Counted from the stretch's first letter, positions 18,669 through 26,031 are shown. The stretch: DNA of 27,452 nucleotides from Bacillota bacterium (GCA_003242675.1 QGVE01000016.1:1-27452); one strand, 5' to 3'. Notes: generated by a model from the letters alone, not told the origin. Numbers and translations: made by a program.

Positions 18669-19042
18669 CGGCGGACGTGGACCGGATCGTGATTTCGGGC
18701 ATGCGCTTCTACGGCTATCACGGCGTGCTGCCGGAGGAGACCCGCCTGGGGCAGGAGTTCCTGGTGGACGCGGAGCTCTACCTGGACCTGCAGGGCGCCG
18801 GCCGGGATGACGACATCCGGCAGACGGTGCACTACGGAAAGGTCTACCAGACCGTGAAGGCGATCGTGGAAGGCACCCCGTTCAAGCTGATCGAGGCCGT
18901 GGCCGAGCGGGTGGCCGCCGAACTGCTGGAGCAGTACCGCAACGTGCAGGCCGTGACCATCCGGGTGCACAAGCCGCGGGCGCCGATCCCCGGCGCTTTG
19001 GGCGGCGTGATGGTGGAGATCCACCGGAGGCAGCAGCCGTGA
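18665..19042 (+). CDS. folB: Dihydroneopterin aldolase
   Basis: FolB cleaves 7,8-dihydroneopterin to 6-hydroxymethyl-7,8-dihydropterin and glycolaldehyde, supplying the substrate of FolK. The 125-residue protein has the typical GMRFYGYHGVLPEETRLGQ start, the tyrosine/histidine-rich YGKVYQTV region and LIEAVAERVA. It overlaps folP upstream and folK downstream by 4 nt each through GTGA, giving a tightly coupled trio. GTG is the only sensible start. Confidence 0.95.
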   Translation: MTADVDRIVISGMRFYGYHGVLPEETRLGQEFLVDAELYLDLQGAGRDDDIRQTVHYGKVYQTVKAIVEGTPFKLIEAVAERVAAELLEQYRNVQAVTIRVHKPRAPIPGALGGVMVEIHRRQQP

Positions 19043-19566
19043 CGCGCGCCTACCTCTCGCTCGGGGCCAACATCGGCGACCCGGAGGCGCAGCTGGTCGA
19101 AGCCCTGCGCCGGCTGGCCGTGAGCCCGGGCAACCGGCTGGCGGCGGTGAGCAGCCTCTACCGGACGGCTCCGCAGGGGTTCACCGATCAGCCGGACTTC
19201 CTCAACTGCGCGGTCGCCCTCGACACGGCCCTGGACCCGTACGCGCTGCTGGCGCTCACGCAGTCCGTCGAGGCTGCCCTCGGGCGGGTGCGCACGATCC
19301 GCTGGGGCCCGCGCACCATCGACATCGACATCCTGCTCCACGGGGAGGCGCGGCTCAGCGACCCGCGGCTTACCCTGCCCCACCCGCGCATGCTGGAGCG
19401 CGCCTTCGTGCTGGTCCCGCTCCTGGAGGTCTGGCAGGACGGGGACGGGCCGGCCGGGATCAGCCGGGCCGGGCTGGAGGCGCGCCTTGGCCAGCTCGCC
19501 AGCCAGCCGGTGGAGCGGGTCCTGGACCGGGCCTCTTTGCTGAAGCGGGTCCAGGGGGTAGAATAA
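19039..19566 (+). CDS. folK: 2-amino-4-hydroxy-6-hydroxymethyldihydropteridine pyrophosphokinase
   Basis: FolK transfers pyrophosphate from ATP to 6-hydroxymethyl-7,8-dihydropterin, making the substrate of FolP. The 175-residue protein begins AYLSLGANIGDPEAQL, and the signature RWGPRTIDIDIL carries the magnesium-binding aspartates. LPHPRMLERAFVLVPL follows as expected. The GTG start overlaps the folB stop. The C-terminal end contains a candidate promoter for the next gene. Confidence 0.95.
   Translation: MTRAYLSLGANIGDPEAQLVEALRRLAVSPGNRLAAVSSLYRTAPQGFTDQPDFLNCAVALDTALDPYALLALTQSVEAALGRVRTIRWGPRTIDIDILLHGEARLSDPRLTLPHPRMLERAFVLVPLLEVWQDGDGPAGISRAGLEARLGQLASQPVERVLDRASLLKRVQGVE
19537..19564 (+). 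promoter_or_regulatory. Candidate promoter of the nadC-like gene
   Basis: TAGAAT (19559-19564, 5/6 to consensus) overlaps the folK end. TTGCTG (19537-19542) lies 16 bp upstream and matches only the TTG. The leader to the ATG at 19625 would be about 55 nt and contains the repeated hexamer GCCGGC (19586-19600 region). Confidence 0.35.
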
Positions 19567-19624
19567 GACCAGTGGGCAGGGAAAGCCGGCATGGCCGGCA
19601 TGAGAAGGCGAGGAGGTCTGCGCA

Positions 19625-20488
19625 ATGTCCCTGAACCCGGTTGCCCTCGAGGAGTTGGTGCGGAGGGTCCTTCTGGAGGACGTGGGGCCCGGCGACGTGG
19701 CCACGTCGGCCGTGGTGCCGGAAGATGTCCGGTGCACGGCCCAGATCGTGGCCGCGGCGCCCGGTATACTCTGCGGACACCCCGTGGCCCGGGCGGTCTT
19801 CCGCGCCCTGGACCCCTCGGTGGAGTACACGCCGCTGGTGCCCGAGGGCAGCGAGGTCGACGCCGGCGCACCCGTGGCCTCCCTGTCCGGGCCGGCGCGG
19901 CCGATCCTCACGGCCGAGCGGGCGGCGCTGGGCCTGCTGCAGAAGATGAGCGGCATCGCCACCGCGACCCGCCGCCTCGCCGACGGAATTAAGTACTACC
20001 ACGCGCGCCTGGTCGCCGGCTGGGAGACGCTGCCCGGCCTGCGGCTTTTGGAGCAGTACGCCGTGCGGGTCGGGGGCGGGCAGGTGCAGCCCTACGGGCT
20101 GGCCGGCGGGGTCCTGATCCGGTCGGGCCATCTCGCCTTGGCGGGCGGCGTGCGGGAGGCGGTCGTCGCCGCCCGGAAGAGCGCCCCGCCCCTGAGCCGC
20201 GTCGCGGTGGAGGTGGCGTCGCTGGAACAGGTGCAGGAGGCGCTGGATGCCGGCGCGGACATCCTCGTGCTCACCGGCATGGACCCGGAGACCGTGAAGC
20301 GGGCCGTGGAGCAGGCATCCGGCAAGGCGGTGCTGGAGGCCTGCGGCACCGCCGACCCCAGCCACCTGATCGAGATCGCGAAGACGGGCGTGGACATCAT
20401 CAGCGTCTGCGACCTCGCCCACTCGGCGAAGTCCATCCCGTTCCGGCTGTCGATCGAGGGTGCGAAGGCACAGGAAAAAGAAGCCTGA
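19625..20488 (+). CDS. NadC-like phosphoribosyltransferase, active-site motifs eroded
   Basis: The fold is clearly that of quinolinate phosphoribosyltransferase (NadC): 287 residues with LTAERAALGLLQKMSGIAT, PGLRLLEQYAVRVGGG and VDIISVCDLAHSAKSI in the right order. Several residues that define NadC are changed. The TRKT motif reads GWET (132-135), with Lys to Glu and Arg to Trp. The NHR after GGG reads VQP (154-156). IKDNH reads IRSGH. LDNM reads LTGM, losing the metal/PRPP aspartate (T217). The TAER arginine and the glutamate at 196 remain. There is no frameshift. It may bind a different substrate or act without catalysis; calling it the NAD-pathway enzyme would be unsafe. AGGAGG precedes the ATG. 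Confidence 0.8.
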   Translation: MSLNPVALEELVRRVLLEDVGPGDVATSAVVPEDVRCTAQIVAAAPGILCGHPVARAVFRALDPSVEYTPLVPEGSEVDAGAPVASLSGPARPILTAERAALGLLQKMSGIATATRRLADGIKYYHARLVAGWETLPGLRLLEQYAVRVGGGQVQPYGLAGGVLIRSGHLALAGGVREAVVAARKSAPPLSRVAVEVASLEQVQEALDAGADILVLTGMDPETVKRAVEQASGKAVLEACGTADPSHLIEIAKTGVDIISVCDLAHSAKSIPFRLSIEGAKAQEKEA

Positions 20489-20491
20489 AGA

Positions 20492-20526
20492 TTGACTGGT
20501 TGAAGGGGCCGGCAATCCGGTATAAT
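20492..20526 (+). promoter_or_regulatory. Candidate promoter of the structured RNA
   Basis: A perfect TATAAT (20521-20526) lies 33 bp after the nadC-like stop. Possible -35 boxes are TTGAAG (20500-20505, 15-bp spacer) and TTGACT (20492-20497, 23-bp spacer); neither spacing is ideal. The predicted start near 20533 coincides with the first base of the closing helix of the RNA. Confidence 0.5.
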
Positions 20527-20531
20527 GGAGG

Positions 20532-20713
20532 TGCAGGAAGTGACCGAATCCCCAGGCGGGACGGCGGCGGGCCTTACCCGCAGGAGTCGGTGAACGAGCC
20601 GCCAAGGGGAGCCGGGGACTTCCGAGCCGGTCCCCGGGGAGGTGCCTGGGTTATCGACTCCGAACTGCATAGCGAACCGCGTGCGGCCCGGGTCGCTGAC
20701 CCGGGCCGCACGC
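20532..20713 (+). ncRNA. Candidate stand-alone structured RNA, about 180 nt
   Basis: The 309-bp gap between the nadC-like gene and coaX has no gene but folds well. A long interrupted closing helix pairs TGCAGG-AGT-CGA-CCCAGGC (segments in 20532-20557) with GCCTGGG-TCG-ACT-CC-CTGCA (20644-20669). Inside are GCGGG/CCCGC (20567-20581), GGCG/CGCC (20563-20566 with 20600-20603) and CCGGGGAC/GTCCCCGG (20612-20637). A TATAAT sits directly upstream, a 15-bp hairpin ends the unit, and a new extended -10 follows. It therefore looks like an independent small RNA rather than a coaX riboswitch. I could not match it to FMN, cobalamin, TPP, SAM, glycine, THF or c-di-AMP riboswitches. Its size is like 6S RNA, but the branched core is not typical. 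Confidence 0.55.
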
Positions 20714-20720
20714 AGTCATG
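20679..20720 (+). terminator. Terminator-like hairpin after the structured RNA
   Basis: A perfect 15-bp stem, GCGTGCGGCCCGGGT (20679-20693) and ACCCGGGCCGCACGC (20699-20713), with loop CGCTG. The tail AGTCATGTT is weakly T-rich. It is immediately followed by the extended -10 of coaX. Confidence 0.7.
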
Positions 20721-20727
20721 TTATAAT
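20719..20727 (+). promoter_or_regulatory. Extended -10 promoter of the coaX pair
   Basis: TGTTATAAT is a perfect extended -10 (TG-N-TATAAT). The expected -35 position falls in the GC-rich terminator stem and has no match, which extended -10 promoters tolerate. The start near 20734 leaves a leader of about 65 nt before the ATG at 20798. Confidence 0.6.
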
Positions 20728-20797
20728 CGTCCATGAGTTTTCGGGGCCGGACCCGCGCGCCTGCAGGCCGGCCACCCGGGAGGTCGCGCAGTACAGG

Positions 20798-21592
20798 ATG
20801 CTGCTCACCATCGACGTGGGGAACACGTTCACGGTCGCGGGCGTATTCGAGGGGCCGTCGCTGCTGGCGGAGTGGACCGTGACCACCGACCCGAGCCGGA
20901 CCATGGACGAGTACGGGATGCTCTTCACCCAGCTGATGTCCCGCGCCGGCTTTTCGCCCGGCCAGGTGAAGGCGGCCGCCATCGCCTCCTCGGTCCCGCC
21001 GATGGTCCCCACCCTGGAGTGGATGTGCCAGAAGTACTTCAGCCTGAAGCCGCTGGTGGTCGGGCCGGGTGTTCGCACGGGCATGATGATCCGGTACGAC
21101 AACCCGCGCGAGGTGGGCGCCGACCGCATCGTGGGCGCGGTCGCCGCCTTCGAGAAGTACGGCGGGCCCTTGATCGTGGTGGACTTCGGCACCGCGATCA
21201 TCCTCGACGCCATCTCCGCCCGGGGCGAGTACCTGGGCGGCGTCATCGCGCCCGGCGTCGTCGTCTCGGCGGACGCGCTGTTCCAGTTCGCCGCCAAGCT
21301 GCCCCGGGTCGAGCTGGTGCGTCCGGAGCGCGCTCTCGCCCGGAACACGGTGCACGCCATGCAGTCGGGCCTCATCTTCGGCTTCGCCAGCCTGGTGGAC
21401 GGCCTGGTGGAGCGCATGAAGGCGGAGCTGGACCCGGAGGGGCAGGGGTGCAAGGTCGTCGCGACGGGCGAGCAGGCCGAGCTCCTGGTTGGCGAGTGCG
21501 AGACGATCCAGCACTGGGAGCCCTACCTCACGCTGATGGGGCTGCGCATCATCTACGAACGACACCAGGCCCACGCCCGGGGAGGAAGGTAG
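20798..21592 (+). CDS. coaX1: Type III pantothenate kinase, copy 1
   Basis: CoaX phosphorylates pantothenate with ATP, the first step of CoA synthesis; the family needs a monovalent cation and is dimeric. The 264-residue protein has DVGNT (6-10), SSVPP, YDNPREVGADRIV with the catalytic aspartate at 109, and VDFGTA (128-133). Some conserved positions differ: the Asn after DVGNT is Phe11, the Thr-Thr after GTA is Ile-Ile (134-135) and the later TGG motif reads TGE. I start at ATG 20798, after GGGAGGT and downstream of the promoter; longer frames run into the RNA gene. Three bases separate it from copy 2. Confidence 0.88.
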   Translation: MLLTIDVGNTFTVAGVFEGPSLLAEWTVTTDPSRTMDEYGMLFTQLMSRAGFSPGQVKAAAIASSVPPMVPTLEWMCQKYFSLKPLVVGPGVRTGMMIRYDNPREVGADRIVGAVAAFEKYGGPLIVVDFGTAIILDAISARGEYLGGVIAPGVVVSADALFQFAAKLPRVELVRPERALARNTVHAMQSGLIFGFASLVDGLVERMKAELDPEGQGCKVVATGEQAELLVGECETIQHWEPYLTLMGLRIIYERHQAHARGGR

Positions 21593-21595
21593 CCC

Positions 21596-22402
21596 ATGCT
21601 GCTGGCGCTTGACGTCGGAAACACGAACATCACCGCGGGCCTGTTCCTGGAGGACGAGCTGATCTCCATGTGGCGGATGGCCTCCAACCGCGAGGAGACG
21701 TGGGACGAGTACGGGCTGCGCCTGGTCCAGATGCTGGAGCGGGACGGCCACACGCCGGCGGACATCACCTGCGCCGCGATGGCCTCGGTGGTGCCGCCCC
21801 TGAGCCCGGTCATCAGCCGGGCCGTGCAGCAGTACCTGAAGGTCGAGGTGAAGGAGCTCACCAGCGACCTGCGCAGCCTGCCGGCGATCCGGTACGACAA
21901 CCCCTCCGCGCTGGGCACGGACCGGCTGGTCAACGCCCTGGCGGGCTGGGAGATCTACGGGCGGCCGCAGGGGCGGCCCGTCATCGTGGTCGACTTCGGC
22001 ACCGCGACCAAGCTGGAGTGCGTGAGCGCCGAGGGCGAGTACCTGGGCGGCGTGATCGCGCCCGGCATCCGCACCGCCGCCGAGGCGCTGACGCGCCGCA
22101 CGGCCCTCCTGCAGCGGGTGGAGATCCAGAAGCCGAAGGCGGTGATCGGGCGGAACGTGGCCGCCAGCCTGCAGTCGGGCATCATCTTCGGCTTCGCCGG
22201 CCTGGCCGACGGCCTGGTGCGGCGGCTCACCCGGGAGATCGCCCCGGACGGCCCCGACCCGGTCGTCGTGGCGACGGGCGGGCTCGCCTCGATGGTCGCC
22301 GTGGAGAGCCAGACGATCCAGATGGTCGACCCGCACCTGACCCTGCAGGGGATTCGGCTGATGTACGAGCGGAACTGGCCGGACGCCGCGGCGGAAGCGT
22401 AG
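21596..22402 (+). CDS. coaX2: Type III pantothenate kinase, copy 2
   Basis: This second CoaX paralogue (268 residues) follows copy 1 directly and is read from the same message. It keeps DVGNTN (6-11), SVVPP, YDNPSALGTDRLV with aspartate 109, VDFGTAT (132-138) and VVATGGLA. Its unusual positions differ from those of copy 1: the second Thr of GTATT is Lys139 and the following Asp is Glu141. Overall it looks nearer to the canonical enzyme. The ATG is preceded by GGAGGAAGGTAGCCC, and almost the same sequence precedes the following lipoprotein gene. The two copies have diverged well apart, so the duplication is not recent. Confidence 0.9.
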   Translation: MLLALDVGNTNITAGLFLEDELISMWRMASNREETWDEYGLRLVQMLERDGHTPADITCAAMASVVPPLSPVISRAVQQYLKVEVKELTSDLRSLPAIRYDNPSALGTDRLVNALAGWEIYGRPQGRPVIVVDFGTATKLECVSAEGEYLGGVIAPGIRTAAEALTRRTALLQRVEIQKPKAVIGRNVAASLQSGIIFGFAGLADGLVRRLTREIAPDGPDPVVVATGGLASMVAVESQTIQMVDPHLTLQGIRLMYERNWPDAAAEA

Positions 22403-22483
22403 GCCGCGGGAAGGAAACGGCGCGGGCCCGGGCGAAACATGGGCGTAGCGGCACACGCCAATCTTCCTCAGCGGAGGTAGCCC

Positions 22484-24571
22484 ATGACCAGCTTGCCGAA
22501 ACGGGCGGCCAGCGCCGTGCTTGCCCTGGCGCTCCTGCTCGCCGGTTGCGCCCGGCAGGCGCAGCCCCAGGAAGAGGCGCCGACGCTGGCGCAGCTGCGG
22601 GAGCGGGCGGCGGCGGCCTTTGACGGCACCGTCTCCAGCGCGCAGCGGCGCACGGCCGCCGAGAGCGCCGTACGCACCCTGCTCGACCTGCTGCAGCGGC
22701 CCGAGTCGTTCCGCATCCGCGACGAGGAGTGGGCGGCGTCCCCGCGGCCCGGCGTGGAGGCGATGGTGCGCCACACCGACCTGGGCGCCGGGTTCCACCT
22801 CTACGCCCTGGCCCTTCCGGGCCGGACCCTGGTGGACGAGGTCGACCGGATCGCAGTCCAGGTGCGATCCGGCAATTCGGCGCGCGCCTTTGAGCTCGCG
22901 CCCCTGCCGGCGGGCCGCCTGGTCGCCGCCCACCTGCACGACGTGTCCGGGGAGCGGCGGATCACCCTCGTCCTGCGGGAGAGCGAGCGGGCCGGCTACA
23001 TCGCCCACTTCGCCGGTCCGGCGGGCGGGCCGTTTGCGCTCGCCACCGAGGCGTTCGCCGGGATGGAGGGGACCTACGGCCCGGTGCGGCTCAGCCTCGT
23101 CGATGGCGTCCTGCGCGCAGCGGTGGAGGAAGGGCTCTGGGAGCCCGCCTTCGATCCGGACAGCGGCGCGCTCCACCTGGCGCCGGAGGTCTTCCTCAAG
23201 TTCGACGGCCGCTTTGCGCTGGTGGATGAATCGCGCTTCGACGCGTTGGCGCTGCTGGACATCGCCGCCGATCCGGTCCGGCTGTGCCGGCGCACGGGCG
23301 ACTGCCCCGAGGCGGTGATGGCCAGGGTCACGTCCTCTCCCCGGGAGGCGGCCGAGGCCGCCTGGGAGCTGGCGCAAGCGCGGCTCACCCGGCAGCTGGA
23401 GGCCGGCTGGTCCGACGGCCTCACCGCGCGCCTCCCCGCCGGATCGCGCCTTCTTTCCGACGAGGCGCGCGGGCTTGCCGTGAACCTGCTGACCATCCCC
23501 GCCCCGGGGGAGCACCTGAAGGGGCGGTACTTCAACGTCGTCCAGTTCCGCACCGCCGGCGTGCCCATGACCCGGCCGCTTCCGCTGCCCGGCACGGTGG
23601 AATCCGTGCGGGCGATGGCGCACCGCGGGATCCCGGCGATGCTGGTGGTCGTGGATGAGGCGGCTGGCGGCGAGGGCGAGACCGCGAGCCGCACGCTGTA
23701 CCTGCTCCGGCTGGACGCGGGCAACGACTGGCAGTACGCGTCGGACTGGGTGGGCTACGTGGCCCGGGCGCCGTACTGGAACATCGGCGAGGTGGCCGCC
23801 GACCGGATCACCGTCGCCTGGGACCCCGTGCAGCACCCCCAGTTCCGCGTCGCGCTTCAGGACGGCGAGGAGCCGCACGTGCAGGTGTGCCAGTCCCCGG
23901 GCCAGTGCCATGAGCTCACGTGGGTCGACGGCCGGGTGCACTCGATGGGGCTGCTCAGGCACTACATGGGCGAGCTCCGGCGCCCGCACGGAGAGGAGGA
24001 CCTGGTCTGGGCGGCCGGCCAGATGGCCGACTTCCTCGCCATGATCGACCCGGCCGCCGTGACGGCGCCGCGGCTCAGCCAGCTGATCGATCCCGACGGC
24101 TCCCTGGGGATCCAGGTCTTCGACGCCGGCGAGAACACCCGGGTGGTCGCCCTGCCGTCCGGCCCGGGCGGCATGGGGATGGCCGTGGTTCACGCCCCGG
24201 GCCAGGCCGAGCTGGTGAAGACGTACGACGGCCTGGTCGCGCGGTGGGAGGGGGCGCAGATCGTCCAGGCCGGGGAGGAGAAGCGGCTGCTGCTTCTGGG
24301 GCGCTCCGACCGGGCGGCGGTGCTCATCGCCTACCGGCAGCAGGGCGGCCGGTGGGTCCCGGTGGACGCCCTGGAGGAGGAGGTCAACCGCAGCCTGCCG
24401 CTGTCGCTGCGGGTGATGCACTTCCCCGGGTCCGAGCGGCCCGCGCGGGGGGTCATCGTCCAGGGCGGCCTCGGCCTCAGCGCCTCGCTCATCGCCGGCG
24501 GCGCCCGTTTCTGCGAGGCCGGGATCCTCTGCGTCCAGTACCAGTACGACGGCGGGTGGGTGCTGCGATAG
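22484..24571 (+). CDS. Lipoprotein of unknown function with three CX5C pairs
   Basis: I do not recognise this 695-residue protein. A lipoprotein signal peptide is clear: basic MTSLPKR, a hydrophobic stretch and the lipobox LLAGC with Cys22, so the mature protein should be anchored outside the cell membrane. The remaining six cysteines form three CX5C pairs, at 268/274, 469/475 and 677/683, about 200 residues apart. The last two are followed by (W/Y)xDG-type segments. This suggests a repeated domain with disulfide-closed loops. The rest is mixed alpha/beta with no motif I can name. ATG 22484 has GGAGGT 5 nt upstream. It follows coaX2 after 81 bp and ends at a bidirectional terminator. Confidence 0.85.
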   Translation: MTSLPKRAASAVLALALLLAGCARQAQPQEEAPTLAQLRERAAAAFDGTVSSAQRRTAAESAVRTLLDLLQRPESFRIRDEEWAASPRPGVEAMVRHTDLGAGFHLYALALPGRTLVDEVDRIAVQVRSGNSARAFELAPLPAGRLVAAHLHDVSGERRITLVLRESERAGYIAHFAGPAGGPFALATEAFAGMEGTYGPVRLSLVDGVLRAAVEEGLWEPAFDPDSGALHLAPEVFLKFDGRFALVDESRFDALALLDIAADPVRLCRRTGDCPEAVMARVTSSPREAAEAAWELAQARLTRQLEAGWSDGLTARLPAGSRLLSDEARGLAVNLLTIPAPGEHLKGRYFNVVQFRTAGVPMTRPLPLPGTVESVRAMAHRGIPAMLVVVDEAAGGEGETASRTLYLLRLDAGNDWQYASDWVGYVARAPYWNIGEVAADRITVAWDPVQHPQFRVALQDGEEPHVQVCQSPGQCHELTWVDGRVHSMGLLRHYMGELRRPHGEEDLVWAAGQMADFLAMIDPAAVTAPRLSQLIDPDGSLGIQVFDAGENTRVVALPSGPGGMGMAVVHAPGQAELVKTYDGLVARWEGAQIVQAGEEKRLLLLGRSDRAAVLIAYRQQGGRWVPVDALEEEVNRSLPLSLRVMHFPGSERPARGVIVQGGLGLSASLIAGGARFCEAGILCVQYQYDGGWVLR

Positions 24572-24580
24572 CGAACGAAA

Positions 24581-24607
24581 ACAGCCTGCACGGTGGGTGC
24601 AGGCTGT
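24581..24607. terminator. Bidirectional terminator between convergent genes
   Basis: An 11-bp stem ACAGCCTGCAC (24581-24591) / GTGCAGGCTGT (24597-24607) with a 5-nt loop sits between the lipoprotein gene (+) and the MoaD-MoaE gene (-). On the + strand it is followed by CGCTTTCC; on the - strand by TTTTCG. It can serve both genes. Confidence 0.8.
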
Positions 24608-24636
24608 CGCTTTCCGGCGTGCTTTCCGGCGCGCCG

Positions 24637-25356
24637 TCACTGCTCCGGCTTTTCCCCGTCCTGGTTTGCGCCGTGCATCCAGTCGGGCCCGAGCTGGCTG
24701 CCGACCCAGGCCTCGCCGTCTTCCCAGACCTCTTTCTTCCAGATCGGCACGATCTGCTTCAGCCGCTCGATGGCGTACCGGCAGGCCTCGAAGGCGTCCG
24801 CCCGGTGGGGCGTGGCCACGGCGATCACGACGCTGGCCTCCCCGATCGCCAGCGGGCCGACCCGGTGCGCGATCGCGACCCGGGCGCCGGGCCAGCGCTC
24901 GGCGATCTCCCGGCCGATCTGCTCCATCTGGGCCACCGCCATCTCGGGGTACGCCTCGTACTCCAGGCGGATCGTCCGCCGGCCCCGGGTCCACTCCCGC
25001 ACCGTGCCGACGAAGACGACCGTGGCGCCCGAGTAGGGGTTGGTCACCCGCGCGGCGACTTCATCGGCCGAGAGGGGCTCGGTGGTGATCTCGAAGAGCG
25101 GCCGCTGGGCAGGATCGGCGCCCCCGCTCACCGGGGGGATCAGGGCGACCTCGTCGCCGTCCGCCAGCACGCGGTCGCCGGAGGCGTACTCCCGGTTGAC
25201 GGCCACGGAGAGCACCGGCGCGAGGCGGGCGAGGTTCGGGTACTGCTGCTCCAGGAACTCCAGGAGCTGCGCGAGGGTCCGGCCGGACCAGTCCACCTCC
25301 AGGGTGCGCCGGCCCGCGGCGTCGGCCGCAGCCGCGAAGAACTTGACCGTTACCAC
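24637..25356 (-). CDS. moaX: MoaD-MoaE fusion, molybdopterin synthase (MoaX-like)
   Basis: Molybdopterin synthase converts precursor Z (cPMP) to molybdopterin. The 239-residue protein joins a MoaD ubiquitin-like sulfur carrier (about 1-79) to a MoaE catalytic domain (about 90-230). MoaD features are [13 protein letters not shown] at the start and the terminal PPVSGG at 74-79. MoaE features are [27 protein letters not shown] and [17 protein letters not shown] with the catalytic lysines. The MoaD Gly-Gly, which must be a free C-terminus to carry sulfur, is internal, so cleavage after Gly79 is expected as reported for mycobacterial MoaX. The GTG start has GGAGGG 7 nt upstream. No other moa gene is nearby. 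Confidence 0.92.
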   Translation of the reverse strand: MVTVKFFAAAADAAGRRTLEVDWSGRTLAQLLEFLEQQYPNLARLAPVLSVAVNREYASGDRVLADGDEVALIPPVSGGADPAQRPLFEITTEPLSADEVAARVTNPYSGATVVFVGTVREWTRGRRTIRLEYEAYPEMAVAQMEQIGREIAERWPGARVAIAHRVGPLAIGEASVVIAVATPHRADAFEACRYAIERLKQIVPIWKKEVWEDGEAWVGSQLGPDWMHGANQDGEKPEQ

Positions 25357-25392
25357 GTGGGAACCCTCCCGGGAACGCGAATGCTTGCCTCC

Positions 25393-25422
25393 AGTATAGA
25401 CCAGAGGCGGAGAGACCGTCCA
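25393..25422 (-). promoter_or_regulatory. Promoter of the MoaD-MoaE gene
   Basis: On the - strand TGGACG (25422-25417, 4/6) is followed after 18 bp by TATACT (25398-25393, 5/6). The start near 25386 leaves a leader of about 30 nt. It is divergent from the promoter at 25451-25479. Confidence 0.5.
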
Positions 25423-25450
25423 CCCGGTCCGGCCGGCGCAGGGCCGAAGC

Positions 25451-25479
25451 TTTCCCGCGGCCATCGGGAGGCGTATACT
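25451..25479 (+). promoter_or_regulatory. Promoter of the DUF151 gene
   Basis: TATACT (25474-25479, 5/6) lies 17 bp after TTTCCC (25451-25456, 3/6). The start near 25486 rules out the in-frame TTG at 25479 and supports translation from ATG 25506, which has AAGGGGG 8 nt upstream. Confidence 0.5.
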
Positions 25480-25505
25480 TGAAATCGGGAAAGGGGGCAC
25501 TCCGA

Positions 25506-25979
25506 ATGGTTGGCGTGGACCTCATGAGCGTGGCCATGATCGAGGAAACGGGATCCGTCGTCCTGGTGCTGCGGGCGGCGGCCCTGAAGCGCCTCCTGGT
25601 GATGGAGGTGGGTCTGCCCGAGGGCCGGGCCATCGCGCTGGAGGTGGAGGGAATCCGGACGCCCCGCCCGCTGACCCACGAGCTGACCCTCCGGGTCATG
25701 GAAGCCCTGGGGGCGACCTTGAACCGGGTCGTCATCTGCGATTTCCGCGACCGGACGTTCTTCGCCAACCTGGAGCTTACCACGGCGGATGGCCGGGAGC
25801 TGAAGATCGACTCCCGCCCGAGCGATGCCCTGGCGCTCGCCCTGCGGCTCAAGGTGCCGATCCTGGCGGAGGAGAAGGTGCTGGAAGAGGCCGGCGTCGA
25901 CGAGCAGGAGCTGTCTGCGCGCCAGGTGCGGATCCAGCTGCCGGAGAACGATGATGAGGGGGAGCCCGTACTGCACTAG
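25506..25979 (+). CDS. DUF151 / bifunctional nuclease (BFN) domain protein
   Basis: The 157-residue protein matches the DUF151/BFN family, known from plant bifunctional nucleases and from bacterial proteins such as Thermotoga TM0160. Diagnostic parts are the opening [20 protein letters not shown], the block [20 protein letters not shown], then [17 protein letters not shown] and [19 protein letters not shown]. The bacterial role is not settled; nuclease activity has been shown for some members only. It is a single-domain protein without signal peptide and should be cytoplasmic. Its promoter is divergent from that of the MoaD-MoaE gene. The gap to the next gene is about 50 bp. Confidence 0.88.
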   Translation: MVGVDLMSVAMIEETGSVVLVLRAAALKRLLVMEVGLPEGRAIALEVEGIRTPRPLTHELTLRVMEALGATLNRVVICDFRDRTFFANLELTTADGRELKIDSRPSDALALALRLKVPILAEEKVLEEAGVDEQELSARQVRIQLPENDDEGEPVLH

Positions 25980-26031
25980 CAGGGCGGCGCTTCCTTTGTG
26001 TAGAGTGACCACGGCCTAGGAGGGAATGGGA

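Noticed and set aside
20563..20603. FMN riboswitch-like stretch (GCAGGAGTCGGTGAACGAG)
   Set aside because: It resembles one arm of the FMN aptamer (GGAUUCGGUGAAA...), but the other conserved arms are missing and the neighbours are not riboflavin genes.
20642..20797. N-terminal extension of coaX copy 1
   Set aside because: It overlaps the structured RNA, its terminator hairpin and the extended -10 promoter. CoaX proteins begin at MLLxIDVGNT, which is ATG 20798.
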